From a virus, in the IMG/VR virus record IMGVR_UViG_3300009605_000115, positions 1 to 26,764 of that record: 26,764 nt of DNA. One strand, written 5' to 3'. The notes under the pieces are model-generated. The model was not told where the DNA came from. It saw only the letters and a list, made by a program, of their open reading frames with translations, and did not search any database. The position numbers were made by a program, and so were the translations under genes. Below, in pieces: positions 8,166-16,966 of this stretch. The first letter of the stretch is position 1; the number at the start of each line of letters is the position of its first letter.

Positions 8166-9587
8166 CTAATCCAATATAGTAGTAGGGAACAATTCATCCA
8201 AGTCAATAATCCTCTCCCTGAACTCAGTGGTCGCCCAGTGTCCGAGGGCAAGCGCAATCACCATATCATCATGTCGCCCGATACTCTCCAACTTTCCATG
8301 CTTGCTCATACCGAACAACAACAGTTCGGTCTTGAGTTCATTCATCATAGTTCTTGAGTAGTCATCCCCGATAGGCATACGGATGTGTTCTCGCTCAAAC
8401 TTCAACACCAGACCCATGAGCAGTGACTCTCGCTTGGTCTTGGATGAGATGAATGTCTTGATTGGCAGGTCGGTGTTGGCGCGCAGTTCGGTGGCGAACA
8501 CGCGTTGGAAGTGGTTGGCCTCCAATTCGATGACATCTGGTCTGAACCTTGCGTTCAGGCGTTGAATCTCCATTATTTGGGTTCGGAAGTCCATTGCCTT
8601 CCGACGAATTATGTGGACTATCTCAAGGATGTCAGGCTCCTCGGCTGGTCGTCGCAGCACCATCATCACCGTGTAGTCGGCTGAACGGTCCGATGATATG
8701 GCAGGGTCCCAGCCGATGAAGTACTGGTCGTCATCGGAGCCACCCTCCTTTGGTGCCAACTTCCGACCGAGCAGAACATGATTACGGGATTCACATGGGG
8801 TAATGATGGTCGATGGGAACAGGCTGGATGAGTCATCAATCGGTTCGCATAGATACTCACGAGTGAATGCAACGGCTGGCATATCCTTTCGTCGTATATC
8901 CAACGCATCCAAGTCCCACCGCTCCGGCCACAGCGCTTCTCCACGCTCGTTGATGGCTGGGTATGTTTCGACCAGATACCCATTTTTGCTCTCAAGTTCC
9001 GTGTACAGGTCAGTGGGTGTGAACGGCGTTCCGACAATCATCAGTTGTCCAGTATGGTGAACACAAGGCACGAGGACCTCATAGAACCATGATGCTACAC
9101 GCTTCAGTTCCGTGTCCGTTGTTCCCCACAGGATGTCGTCACACAGGATTATGTGGGGGTGAGCACCACGAACACCACCCCCAACTGACTTGGCGGTGAT
9201 GTTGCTGCCATTCGTGAACCCGAAGAAGGTCTTCGCCCAAGCATCCTTCTTCTTCATCTTGGAGAGGAACGGCACCCCATCTATCCACTCGTTGAGGTTC
9301 CTCATGTGACGAATGGACTGGTCGAGGCTGTGGCTGAACACCATTGCCTCCGTCTTTGGATGGAAGATTACTTTCCACAGCAGGTATGACATGAACAACA
9401 CGGACTTGCCGTGGTCACGAGACGCCTTCACGCAATATCGGTTGTGGGCATCTAGATTAGTGACCCACTTCGCATGGTGAGTAGACAGTTGCCAACCGAG
9501 GATGTCCTCAAAGAAGAATCGGAAGTCACGCTTCGACATCTCAAAGTCGATTTCATCAATAACATCTTTGAGTTGGTCTTCCTGCAA
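8166..9587 (-). CDS. terL: Terminase large subunit (TerL), packaging ATPase-nuclease
   Basis: This encodes 473 residues. The best start is a TTG at 9587, preceded by GTGGTGA; the first in-frame ATG is 16 codons later. The ATPase half has a degenerate Walker A, ASRDHGKS (55-62), as is usual in TerL, a Walker B segment IILCDD (146-151) and the coupling-like motif VGTPF. The nuclease half has the RNase H-fold acidic residues in GWDPA (D294), VIELEAN (about 352-358) and RHDDMVIALALG (about 437-448). The length is normal for the family. TerL binds the portal and pumps DNA into the prohead using ATP, then cuts the concatemer. The gene is preceded by a Gly/Ala/Gln-rich protein gene and followed eight bases later by the LAGLIDADG protein. 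It appears intact. Confidence 0.95.
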   Translation of the reverse strand: MQEDQLKDVIDEIDFEMSKRDFRFFFEDILGWQLSTHHAKWVTNLDAHNRYCVKASRDHGKSVLFMSYLLWKVIFHPKTEAMVFSHSLDQSIRHMRNLNEWIDGVPFLSKMKKKDAWAKTFFGFTNGSNITAKSVGGGVRGAHPHIILCDDILWGTTDTELKRVASWFYEVLVPCVHHTGQLMIVGTPFTPTDLYTELESKNGYLVETYPAINERGEALWPERWDLDALDIRRKDMPAVAFTREYLCEPIDDSSSLFPSTIITPCESRNHVLLGRKLAPKEGGSDDDQYFIGWDPAISSDRSADYTVMMVLRRPAEEPDILEIVHIIRRKAMDFRTQIMEIQRLNARFRPDVIELEANHFQRVFATELRANTDLPIKTFISSKTKRESLLMGLVLKFEREHIRMPIGDDYSRTMMNELKTELLLFGMSKHGKLESIGRHDDMVIALALGHWATTEFRERIIDLDELFPTTILD

Positions 9588-9603
9588 TCAATTCACCACG
9601 ACC

Positions 9604-10785
9604 TCATGGCTGTTGTTGCATGTTTTGCTCTGCTGCTGTCGCACCGGCTTGTTGGCCAAACAGGTTAGGTGGCCCAGCGGGTTGTTGGCCCCATCCTTGA
9701 CCTTGTTGCCAATTCGGTTGACCACCACCACCAGTGATTTGCCCTGCGACTGCCGGGTTCGCACCTGCCACCTGTCCTGTGGTGTCAGTGACGCCAACGG
9801 CTGGCATTGCATTGGTCGGAGATTGTCCGATGGATGCAACTGGTGATTGTGGTTGTCCTGCGGCTGCTGCATTTGCTTGCTGTTGTCCACCACCGGCTTG
9901 CCATGCTTGTTTGAATGGTGCTGCGATTGCACCACCAAGGCGCTTCAAACCGGCTCCTGCTTGACCGGCTAGATTCTGACCAGCATATGCGGCCTGACCA
10001 ACTCCGCCAGCCACTCCACCACCCTGTTGGAAGTTCTGTGCCTGTTGCTGACCGAATTGCTTTGCTGCCTGACCTGCAGCCTGTACGCCTTGTTGTGCTA
10101 ACTCAGCACCACCGCCGGGGCCACCAACGACTGGTTGATAGTTTGGATTGTTAGGGTCTTGTTTGGCTTTGTGTGATTGATACATTGATGCACCCAGACC
10201 GGCTAATGCTCCTGCGGGGCCAGCGGCCAAACCACCAGCACCAAATGCCCCAAAGTGTCGTAGACCACGACCCATTGCTGGCATTGCGCGTTCCTTGCCC
10301 CACTGCTTGGCTCGGTCCCAGAATCCGGGTTGTGACTGTGCTGCTGGGTGGGATTGTACATTACCACCTGCAGTGCCTTGACTTGCACCACCGCTTAGGC
10401 CACCGGCTCCTTCGCCGCCCTGCCCAAGACCGAGCATCTGCCCTGCTGGTTTCATCTGTGCTTTGCCATCCTCAAAACCGTAGGTTCCTGCGCCACCAAC
10501 AGTTTGACCCGGAGCGGGTGCGCCGACCTGCTTCTCGATGAAGTCATAGACCTCGTGTGACTTGGTGAGTGTGTCACCCATCAACACATATGCCATCTCG
10601 TCATGGGTTGCATCCCACTTGTCCATCACTTGGATGATGGCAACCTCGTCATCCTCGTAGATTGCCCGAATCTTCATCTCCTTGATGATTGGATTGCGGT
10701 TCTCAACTGCCTCTCTATGTAGTGACCTCTCCTCGTACTTCCGAGGGTCATATTGCGACTTGACTATCTTCACTAGAGGCATCAT
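9604..10785 (-). CDS. Gly/Ala/Gln-rich low-complexity virion-type protein
   Basis: This encodes 393 residues. The ATGATG at 10785 overlaps the previous stop. Residues 1-90 form a folded, charged domain (KIVKSQYDPRKYEERSLHRE, then EVAIIQVMDKWDATHDEM). The rest is a long Gly/Ala/Gln-rich region with a few helices (FWDRAKQWGKERAMPAMGRG; RLGGAIAAPFKQAWQAG). It ends with GPPNLFGQQAG at 371-381, one of the best copies of the shared GPPxLF motif. Such composition is common in virion internal or decoration proteins, but I recognise no family. PFKQAW near residue 295 only weakly recalls the AW motif. The gene is 16 bases upstream of the TerL start. Confidence 0.8.
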   Translation of the reverse strand: MMPLVKIVKSQYDPRKYEERSLHREAVENRNPIIKEMKIRAIYEDDEVAIIQVMDKWDATHDEMAYVLMGDTLTKSHEVYDFIEKQVGAPAPGQTVGGAGTYGFEDGKAQMKPAGQMLGLGQGGEGAGGLSGGASQGTAGGNVQSHPAAQSQPGFWDRAKQWGKERAMPAMGRGLRHFGAFGAGGLAAGPAGALAGLGASMYQSHKAKQDPNNPNYQPVVGGPGGGAELAQQGVQAAGQAAKQFGQQQAQNFQQGGGVAGGVGQAAYAGQNLAGQAGAGLKRLGGAIAAPFKQAWQAGGGQQQANAAAAGQPQSPVASIGQSPTNAMPAVGVTDTTGQVAGANPAVAGQITGGGGQPNWQQGQGWGQQPAGPPNLFGQQAGATAAEQNMQQQP

Positions 10786-12797
10786 ACACCACCAAAGGCA
10801 ACCTTCACTGTTCCTACCACAGTCGGGGGCAACTGATAAAGTTTAGCGATGTTCTGCCAGTCTCCCCTTGAAGCAGTAATGGAGTGGACATCATGCACAG
10901 TGATGTCTAGACGATTGGCCACTATCGACACATCATCATAGTTTGTGATATTGAGAGACTTCTTTGTCGGAAGCAGGTCCAACACCTGTGGGTCCTGCTT
11001 CGCATCAGCCAACTGAATGACCTCCATCGCCTTCAACAGACGATTTTCGACCTCAATGGCACCTTCTTGGTAGGTGAACAGGGGAGGTGGCCCGTCGGCT
11101 GGGGGTTGCACTGCTGGGGCGACCTGTCCATGCGTGGCGGCAATCACCGCATCTGATGGAACGGACTGCCACTCCCTTGGGAGCATTGGTTCGTTAATGG
11201 CAGCCTCTGGATGACCTGCCTCAAAGTCGATTGCGCGCAGTGCTCCCAAACCCTGTTCATCTTCGGCAATTCGATGTTCGGCAATCTGTTGGTACAATGC
11301 CCGAACCGCTTGGGCGTTTGCATATTCCTGACTCCCCTCTTGGATGACCTGCTTCCCCTCGCGGGTGGCATGTTCGTTCCACACTTGGTTCAGGTCGATG
11401 CCTGTCTCATGCGCACCAGCGATTGTGCCAAGGGCGTTTTGGGTCCACTCCATCGTTCCCTGACCATATCCCTGCCCCCGGAACGGGGATGACTGGCTGC
11501 GGTGCTTGCCGTGGATGTCGGAGTGTTCCCCGACACCCAGTTCCCACTTCGTCGGGTCTTGGGAATACTCTGAATATGCTGCCTGTAGTTCCTCCGGCGT
11601 CCCCTCCTTGTCCGACTTCCAACGACCATGACGCAACTTTCGGCCCGGATGCAGACCTGACTCCTGACCCAATATGTCCAAGAGCGGTATGTACTTGCCT
11701 TGGTCGGTCAACTTCTTGCCCGGTGTCATCACCGCGGATATGGGGGCAGCAGCCGCAGATGCCAACTGCGAGTCACTCATTCCCCATCCCAATGCCGAGT
11801 TGTACCATCGCATCATGTTCAACGCCTCTTTTGAGGGTCGTCCGCCTCGGGACAGGTCAGAGTGGAAGAACGCGTCAGGGTGGTGGCCGATGAGGAGTTC
11901 CGGGGCAATCTCACCATAGTGGGATACGCTGGCCTTGTCTGCCTCCTGCTTCGGTGTCAGGGTCCTTCGGCCCCTGCTCCCTTCGCCACTAGCCTCCCGA
12001 CTCATCGTCGGGTTCATCAGGTTGGGTTCGACATACGGTTGGTGAACGAAGTTCATGGACATCCCACGACCAATCCACTCGTTCAGCACATCTTTGAGTT
12101 CGTTGTAGAACGGCAATGCACCGGACTCAGGGAACGGCCCACGCTCCGGCTCACCGAATGTCGTCCCGCTGTTCATGTAGAATGTGATTAGGTTGCCATC
12201 GGTGTCATAGGTAGGCATGTTCGCTGAGTCCATTACCTCGCCGGTTTCGGGGTCCTTCGGGTACGGGCCGACACGAACGCCACGCCATGCGGGGTCATTC
12301 GCAGGCGGGAGCGGCTTTCGTGCGCCACCACCAGCGTTGAATCGGGTGATAGCCTCATCGATTGCCGACATCGCGAGTTGCTTCATGTTGGAGTGTCCAG
12401 CAGGATGGAGACCTTCCAACGACTCTCCAGCAGTGTCTTGGTCGATTCCCTTCTCCTGCATGAACTGGACGATGCCATTGGCCGCCGCCTCGATTGGCCA
12501 CAGCACCTGCCCTGCACCGAACTCATGCTCAAATCCGGGTATGCCACCCTTGGCTACATGCTGGCCATGTGACCCTGATGGGTGAAATGTCTGTGTCGAG
12601 TACTCCCCTGTTGCAGGGTCGACCTTCTTCGGGTCGAAGTTGATGTCGAACGGGTGATGGGTCGCCAGACCCTCGCCCCATTGCTCCGGGTGGTATGCGA
12701 CAGGGTGAATCTCACCTGTCTCGGGGTCGGTGTAGTACACCCCCTTCGACTTGAGGATGATGGACTTGAGAATGATTTGTGCGAACAGGTCGGTCAT
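10782..12797 (-). CDS. Large unrecognised modular protein with GPPxLF motif
   Basis: This encodes 671 residues from ATG 12797, overlapping the preceding stop as ATGA. It begins with a short amphipathic helix (MTDLFAQIILKSIILKSKG). A segment with two PxTGE-type turns (TDPETGEIHPV and DPATGEYSTQ) follows, then a long hydrophilic middle rich in Gly, His and Glu. A C-terminal module follows GPPPLF (569-574), beginning QEGAIEVENRLLKAMEVIQL and containing a possible helix-turn-helix-like stretch (DDVSIVANRLDITVHDVHSI). There are no membrane segments and no catalytic motif I can name. The last 100 residues look more conserved and folded than the rest. It could be an internal or ejected head protein; this is inferred only from size, order and composition. 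Confidence 0.8.
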   Translation of the reverse strand: MTDLFAQIILKSIILKSKGVYYTDPETGEIHPVAYHPEQWGEGLATHHPFDINFDPKKVDPATGEYSTQTFHPSGSHGQHVAKGGIPGFEHEFGAGQVLWPIEAAANGIVQFMQEKGIDQDTAGESLEGLHPAGHSNMKQLAMSAIDEAITRFNAGGGARKPLPPANDPAWRGVRVGPYPKDPETGEVMDSANMPTYDTDGNLITFYMNSGTTFGEPERGPFPESGALPFYNELKDVLNEWIGRGMSMNFVHQPYVEPNLMNPTMSREASGEGSRGRRTLTPKQEADKASVSHYGEIAPELLIGHHPDAFFHSDLSRGGRPSKEALNMMRWYNSALGWGMSDSQLASAAAAPISAVMTPGKKLTDQGKYIPLLDILGQESGLHPGRKLRHGRWKSDKEGTPEELQAAYSEYSQDPTKWELGVGEHSDIHGKHRSQSSPFRGQGYGQGTMEWTQNALGTIAGAHETGIDLNQVWNEHATREGKQVIQEGSQEYANAQAVRALYQQIAEHRIAEDEQGLGALRAIDFEAGHPEAAINEPMLPREWQSVPSDAVIAATHGQVAPAVQPPADGPPPLFTYQEGAIEVENRLLKAMEVIQLADAKQDPQVLDLLPTKKSLNITNYDDVSIVANRLDITVHDVHSITASRGDWQNIAKLYQLPPTVVGTVKVAFGGV

Positions 12798-14218
12798 GCA
12801 TGGCCCCTCCGAGGGACCCCGCTGCCACTCATCAGCCCAGCAGGGTCAGCGCCCCAGTATCGTGGGTCGTCCTCAGGGTCGGTTTCAGTCGCACCCTCGT
12901 TGCGTGAGGTCTTCTGTGGACCATTGGCAGGAGCCGACACCAGACCATCGCTTCGGCTGCCGCCGCCGGGAATCCCCATGAGGCTCTTGCGGGACAGTTG
13001 GCTCATCAGATGCTTGAGTTCTTGAAGCAGACCACGCATCTCGCTCATGTCGATGTGGCCCAGTCCCGGCCCGAGTCGGCGCACATACGCCTTGACCAGC
13101 ATCAGGTCGCCCACATCCATCAGGTCCTCAATGTCGCCCTTCCCCAATGGTGTCATTGCTAATGGTGACGCCATCGTAGGTGGGGCTAATGGTGATGTTG
13201 AGGCTCTACCCATCCCCTTTGGTCTTGGAGGGCCACGCGTTGCTCGTTGCGCACCCTCTCTAGCCAGTTGAGACTGACCGGGGGATAGACGCAGACGACC
13301 GGAACCTTGAGAGCCGGGGTATCCAATCTGCCCCAACTGCTCACGAGGGGCGTGGGGAGTGTATGGAACGAGGACACCTGCTCCACCCGCAGAACGGTAA
13401 GCAGACTGTCGGCCCAACCATGACAAGTACTTGCCGGGGTTTTCCAATCGGGCTGGTCGTGGTTTGCCATATAGTGAGCCAACACCCATGTGGTGGGGGC
13501 TGAGGGAGTATGGTTGTCGCATCATGCCGGTCTTGGACTTGGAGCGGATGCTACGACCGCCACGGCCCTTGATATTGCCGAACAGTCGTTGGTGGACTGC
13601 AGCGCGTCGTTTGGTAGATGCCCAAGGTGAACGACCACCGATAGGTCGTGGGAATGGTTTAGTTCGATGTCTCTTTCGTGCCTTTGCACCACCAAGTGAA
13701 CGACCACCACGAGTTGCCCGGTCGATGGATTCCAGTGTTGTGGTGCCAACGGGGTCTCCCAGAACCTTGCGAATGTTGGTCCATGCCATCTCCATTGGCT
13801 CACTACGAGTCAGACCGAATGCGCCAGTGGCAGGGAACTGTGGTGGTATCTCACCCAATGCGGAGCCTGTGCCTGTTCGTGCGCCGGTAGCCAAGTCCAA
13901 TGGTTCACCGGCACTACCAGACGGCCCTGTGAGGTCAGACAGTTCTGCCTGATGCTCCTGTGGTGTGGATTCAGCGAATGGTTCGGCATCTTGTTCTGGT
14001 TTGATGGTCTTGACCTTCAGGTGCTGCAGACCTGCCCATCGCTGCTCACGGTCCTCGCGGTCATTCTTCTTGGACTCCTTGTCCTTCTCATCATGGGATG
14101 GGTCATTGGGACCATACTTCTCTTCATCCCTGTCTGCCTCCATGAACTCATCAGACAATGAGCGAGGGTTGTATAGTCGGGTATCACTGCCAGTCGTCTG
14201 CAACTTCTTGATGGTCAT
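12794..14218 (-). CDS. Arg/Lys-rich, largely disordered protein with internal AW motif
   Basis: This encodes 474 residues from ATG 14218, 13 bases after the previous gene. The first 90 residues are highly acidic and basic by turns (DHEKDKESKK type). At about 141-152 is EPMEMAWTNIRKV, a copy of the shared AW motif, here internal. Residues about 170-240 are strongly basic (ARKRHRTKPFPRP; KRRAAVHQR; GRGGRSIRSKSKTG), followed by a Gly/Pro/Ser-rich stretch. A helical C-terminal part (LMDVGDLMLVKAYVRRLG; RGLLQELKHLMSQLSRK) comes before a disordered end. The basic block would suit binding of packaged DNA. Slightly imperfect repeats of ctaatggtga at 13154-13196 encode PLA-type repeats. Function is unknown; a DNA-binding internal virion protein is my inference. 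Confidence 0.75.
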   Translation of the reverse strand: MTIKKLQTTGSDTRLYNPRSLSDEFMEADRDEEKYGPNDPSHDEKDKESKKNDREDREQRWAGLQHLKVKTIKPEQDAEPFAESTPQEHQAELSDLTGPSGSAGEPLDLATGARTGTGSALGEIPPQFPATGAFGLTRSEPMEMAWTNIRKVLGDPVGTTTLESIDRATRGGRSLGGAKARKRHRTKPFPRPIGGRSPWASTKRRAAVHQRLFGNIKGRGGRSIRSKSKTGMMRQPYSLSPHHMGVGSLYGKPRPARLENPGKYLSWLGRQSAYRSAGGAGVLVPYTPHAPREQLGQIGYPGSQGSGRLRLSPGQSQLAREGAQRATRGPPRPKGMGRASTSPLAPPTMASPLAMTPLGKGDIEDLMDVGDLMLVKAYVRRLGPGLGHIDMSEMRGLLQELKHLMSQLSRKSLMGIPGGGSRSDGLVSAPANGPQKTSRNEGATETDPEDDPRYWGADPAGLMSGSGVPRRGHA

Positions 14219-14231
14219 ACATCTGTCCGCC

Positions 14232-14609
14232 TCAAAAGTCTTGGCCTAGATGACCGGATTGCTTCAGTCTTGAGACGACATCATCAGGCGCAGGTAGCCC
14301 CATAGTTTGTCCGGGTCGTGAGATATTAGGAGTGTCAGGTGATGGCCCACCGGGGCTGCCTCCTTTCGCAGCACGACGGTCCAGTTCTGCTAGGATTGCC
14401 TCAACCATCTGCTTCAGTTCTGGTCCGGTGAATCGGAAGAAGTCCTGACTACCCATTGGTTCTGGTCCCACTCTTCCCCTTGGTATTGGAATCTCTGGCT
14501 TATCCTCGTCATATCCCTGCCCAGTACTGCTATATTCTGACGGTGGTGGCATATCTGGGTCATAGTCCTTTAACACAACCCAAGCCGTTTCAAATGCATT
14601 CATAGTCAT
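14232..14609 (-). CDS. Small protein with N-terminal AW-LK tag
   Basis: The open frame reaches 14627, but only the ATG at 14609 has a ribosome binding site (GGGAGGG, nine bases upstream). That start gives 125 residues beginning MTMNAFETAWVVLKD, a strong N-terminal copy of the shared motif. A Pro/Gly/Ser-rich linker and a predicted helix (GPELKQMVEAILAELDRRAA) follow, then a disordered Gly/Pro tail. The design (tag, linker, one helical domain) matches the small proteins at 6356, 21944 and 24408. It overlaps no neighbour with this start. Family not recognised. Confidence 0.75.
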   Translation of the reverse strand: MTMNAFETAWVVLKDYDPDMPPPSEYSSTGQGYDEDKPEIPIPRGRVGPEPMGSQDFFRFTGPELKQMVEAILAELDRRAAKGGSPGGPSPDTPNISRPGQTMGLPAPDDVVSRLKQSGHLGQDF

Positions 14610-14613
14610 CCGC

Positions 14614-15042
14614 TCAGTCCCTCCCATGCAGCACTAGTTCAAAAGTGGCTCGGACACGACTACCTAGATTGTGATAGAAGTTTCTGACCGAATCAGGGCC
14701 GGTGAATGGTCGTGCCATCTCATCAACCATTGAGTCAAATTGGTCTATCATCAATGCTAGTTGCTGTCTCCTTGGCCATGCTGTTATCGGGTCGTCATCC
14801 TCATAGACATCCAATAAGGCGTCGGCAATCATGTTGACGAACTCCTGTCGAGGTGCGGCCCATCCATCAGAACATTTTGTTATTCGCCCAAGGAAGTCGG
14901 CCCAAACCGATATTGCTGCTTGAACAGCATTGAAGAACTCCGGTATGTCTTCCATCTCCAATGCTCCATCATCCTGCAATAGATGTGCAGTCGGCATGTC
15001 GAGGCACATCAAATCTGCCACTGGTATCCCCACAAAGTTCAT
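14614..15042 (-). CDS. Small helical protein downstream of the small-terminase candidate
   Basis: This encodes 142 residues. ATG 15042 shares a base with the preceding TAA (TAATG), and a strong GAGGTGGAGG site lies inside the end of the upstream gene, so translation is probably coupled. The protein is mostly helical and acidic (DIPEFFNAVQAAISVWADFL; VNMIADALLDVYEDDDP; QQLALMIDQFDSMVDEMARP). There are two cysteines but no metal motif, and no membrane segment. I recognise no family. Immediate coupling to the TerS-like gene suggests a packaging- or head-related helper. Confidence 0.75.
   Translation of the reverse strand: MNFVGIPVADLMCLDMPTAHLLQDDGALEMEDIPEFFNAVQAAISVWADFLGRITKCSDGWAAPRQEFVNMIADALLDVYEDDDPITAWPRRQQLALMIDQFDSMVDEMARPFTGPDSVRNFYHNLGSRVRATFELVLHGRD
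14619..14625 (-). promoter_or_regulatory. Ribosome binding site deciding the 14609 start
   Basis: The minus strand reads GGGAGGG nine bases before the ATG at 14609. The upstream ATG at 14627 has no such site. This choice puts the AW motif within the first ten residues of the protein. Confidence 0.6.
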
Positions 15043-15761
15043 TATTCCTCCACCTCAATTATCTCCATTTCATCATGGGTGTTCATCAATGACTGACGAA
15101 CACGACGCCATACATCTGGCGACTCCTTCGCTAGTTCCAACTTGATTATGTTGATTGTGTCAGCCTTCATGTTGGTGTCGCCAGCGATGCCGACCCGCTC
15201 CTGAACCTTAAGAATGTCCTTCACCGTCTCACGAACCTCCTTGCTAAGCCCAGTGAGGTTTCGCACATATTGTGGGTCATTACGGTCTGCATCGTCGAGC
15301 ATCAATGACAACTCACCATTCAATCGTTCCGCGTTGGAACGGAGTTGTTCGACCTCCTGACCGGCGGCCAATGCCACGACCGGAGCCGCAGATGACTGTA
15401 CTATCGGTTTGAAATGGTGTTTCATGTGATGATATACCGTCGTCTCAGGACAACCGATGTATTCGGCAATCTCCGGTGACGGCACACCCTCCAAGCAGTA
15501 TCTGGATTCCAACTCCGCCCGTTCAACATGGGTACACACCGGGCATTGTGAGTTGGAGCCCATGTGGTACTCACCCATGTGATTGCGGAAGTGACGGTCT
15601 GAAGAGCCTTCGCGCCATCCCATCTTCTTGTCCATCTCCTTGGGTGTGACCATCCCGTTGAGCATGTCCTCCTCCAATGCGTCTCGCTCGTCACAGCCAC
15701 AAAATCGACACGATTTCCGTGTGATGCGCTCCGCCATTGTGTTTCCCACAAGAAGATTCAT
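15042..15761 (-). CDS. Candidate terminase small subunit with zinc and HTH motifs
   Basis: This encodes 239 residues from ATG 15761. An alternative ATG at 15737 begins MAERITRKSC, and neither has a convincing ribosome binding site. Two related units each open with a CxxC: CRFCGCDERDALEEDMLNG, and CPVCTHVERAELESRYCLEG. Each is followed by a helix-turn-helix-like stretch (VTPKEMDKKMGW; PSPEIAEYIGCPETTVYHHM) and His-rich ends (RHFRNHM; HHMKHHF). This looks like a duplicated zinc-supported DNA-binding module. A long helix follows (about 130-200; QEVEQLRSNAERLNGELSLM), suited to oligomerisation. Order, size and DNA-binding N-terminus fit a small terminase, which recognises the packaging site and recruits TerL. 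A transcription regulator is the main alternative. Confidence 0.75.
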   Translation of the reverse strand: MNLLVGNTMAERITRKSCRFCGCDERDALEEDMLNGMVTPKEMDKKMGWREGSSDRHFRNHMGEYHMGSNSQCPVCTHVERAELESRYCLEGVPSPEIAEYIGCPETTVYHHMKHHFKPIVQSSAAPVVALAAGQEVEQLRSNAERLNGELSLMLDDADRNDPQYVRNLTGLSKEVRETVKDILKVQERVGIAGDTNMKADTINIIKLELAKESPDVWRRVRQSLMNTHDEMEIIEVEE

Positions 15762-15788
15762 CAAATGAACCTTGTGTGCCGGTAGACA

Positions 15789-16046
15789 ATGGGACGATTA
15801 CCTCGCGCACCGCGGCGCATCGCTGGGGTGCCAATCACCAAGGAGACCGGCAAGAACTTGGCCGGCGCTGCAATCGACATCGTTCTGGGTCGAAGCGTGG
15901 ATGACAAGATTGCCAAGGAAAGATTGGAAAAATGTATGAAATGTGAGGTTTTTGATGGGAGTAGATGTGGTGCATGTGGTTGCTTCATGCGAAGTAAGGT
16001 CGGTTTGCCAACTGCATACTGCCCGTTGGGAAAATGGAATCGCTAG
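15789..16046 (+). CDS. Small six-cysteine zinc-binding phage protein
   Basis: This is one of only two plus-strand genes I accept; it encodes 85 residues. Cysteines sit at C49-x2-C52, C60-x2-C63, C65 and C78, and the end reads CGCFMRSKVGLP then CPLGKW. This CxxC...CxxCGCF...K...CPxxKW pattern is one I know from small proteins in marine tailed phages, whose function is not established. The first 40 residues are basic (MGRLPRAPRRIAG). It is divergent from the TerS candidate with only 27 bases between starts. It is convergent with the next minus gene, sharing a CTAG in which both stops lie (16043-16046). Confidence 0.85.
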   Translation: MGRLPRAPRRIAGVPITKETGKNLAGAAIDIVLGRSVDDKIAKERLEKCMKCEVFDGSRCGACGCFMRSKVGLPTAYCPLGKWNR

Positions 16047-16309
16047 TATGACAACCGGCGATACACCCATCCGGCGAGAATGAAGAATGACATGACGATG
16101 CCCAATGTCCATGTTAAAGCCACCGGACCCATCTTGTATCCCTGTGATGCCAGCAATATGAATGAACCCAATAACAGTGAAATGACCTGAACCATAATCA
16201 TGTCCACCATGACATTATGTGGTGTGTCATGCATATCTGCAACACCAGACACCAGCGTTCCAAAAATCCCACCGGCTTGTTTTGGCGCAGCGCTTCCTCC
16301 TTCAATCAT
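16043..16309 (-). CDS. Small two-helix membrane protein (holin-like size)
   Basis: This encodes 88 residues from ATG 16309, with GAGGTGATTAGACG upstream. Residues about 1-30 are soluble. Two hydrophobic helices follow (about 35-57, MVQVISLLLGSFILLAS; about 63-82, ALTWTLGIVMSFFILAGWVY), ending RRLSY. Two spans and a basic end are compatible with a small holin, but no signature proves it. It could instead be a membrane partner of the GTPase and membrane genes that lie to its right. The stop is the CTA of a CTAG also used by the facing plus-strand gene. Confidence 0.75.
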   Translation of the reverse strand: MIEGGSAAPKQAGGIFGTLVSGVADMHDTPHNVMVDMIMVQVISLLLGSFILLASQGYKMGPVALTWTLGIVMSFFILAGWVYRRLSY

Positions 16310-16316
16310 CGTCTAA

Positions 16317-16958
16317 TCACCTCATTCCTGCGGCTCCACGAGCCAATCCACCAAGGCCGCTACCGACCCTCTCCAATAATCCGGGGTCAGACAGGGCGGC
16401 ATCGAGCGCACCTTGCATCATGGACTGTTGGCTAAGCGTCAACAACTGTTGCTGCTCCATGATGGACTGTTGCAATGATTGGTTGCATGATGCCTGAAGC
16501 GCTGTCAGGTCATTAGTCACATTCTCCGGTGAAAGCGTTTGATATTGGCTGGGGAGCGATGCAATGTCAATCACGAGGTTCCCCTCCTTGTCCTCAACAA
16601 ACTTGGCGTTGCGAAAGAACTCGACGAATGACAGATTGACAAGGTTGGCAAATACGCTGATGATTAGTTGCAGATTGGGACCAGCCATCCATCGGTCGAC
16701 CGGACGACTAGTCTGCAGTAGCATCGCGACGATTTCAAGTTCCGATGGAGGTGCAACTGGTTGCTGTGCATATTGTGAGTTGATTCCTGCGCCACTCATC
16801 ATACCTGCCATCATCGGATTCGGTTGTTGCGGCTGCGTACCCCATTGGGCTTGGAACTGTGGGTGACCCATATACCCATTCGGTTGTTGCCCAATTGACT
16901 GTTGGGCGAATGGATTCGCCTCGGGTTGAGGAGGTTGTTGACTAAAGGGCCATACCAT
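16317..16958 (-). CDS. Gln/Pro-rich protein with folded centre, unknown
   Basis: The frame extends to 16994 (GTG) and 16991 (ATG overlapping the previous stop), but the ATG at 16958 has a strong GGAGGAG eight bases upstream, so I prefer it (213 residues). The N-terminal 75 residues are Gln/Pro/Asn/Met-rich and disordered. A folded centre follows (SELEIVAMLLQTSRPVDRWM; LIISVFANLVNLSFVEFFRN), then a Gln-rich helix (QSIMEQQQLLTLSQQSMM) and a Gly/Ala-rich hydrophobic tail. It belongs to the same run as the zinc protein and GTPase genes upstream. No family recognised. Confidence 0.75.
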   Translation of the reverse strand: MVWPFSQQPPQPEANPFAQQSIGQQPNGYMGHPQFQAQWGTQPQQPNPMMAGMMSGAGINSQYAQQPVAPPSELEIVAMLLQTSRPVDRWMAGPNLQLIISVFANLVNLSFVEFFRNAKFVEDKEGNLVIDIASLPSQYQTLSPENVTNDLTALQASCNQSLQQSIMEQQQLLTLSQQSMMQGALDAALSDPGLLERVGSGLGGLARGAAGMR

Positions 16959-16966
16959 GCGTCTCA

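Noticed and set aside
9588-9938. Minus-strand frame of 116 codons rich in Gln, Asn and His
   Set aside because: It is a shifted frame of the Gly/Ala/Gln-rich protein gene at 9604-10785 and has no ribosome binding site.
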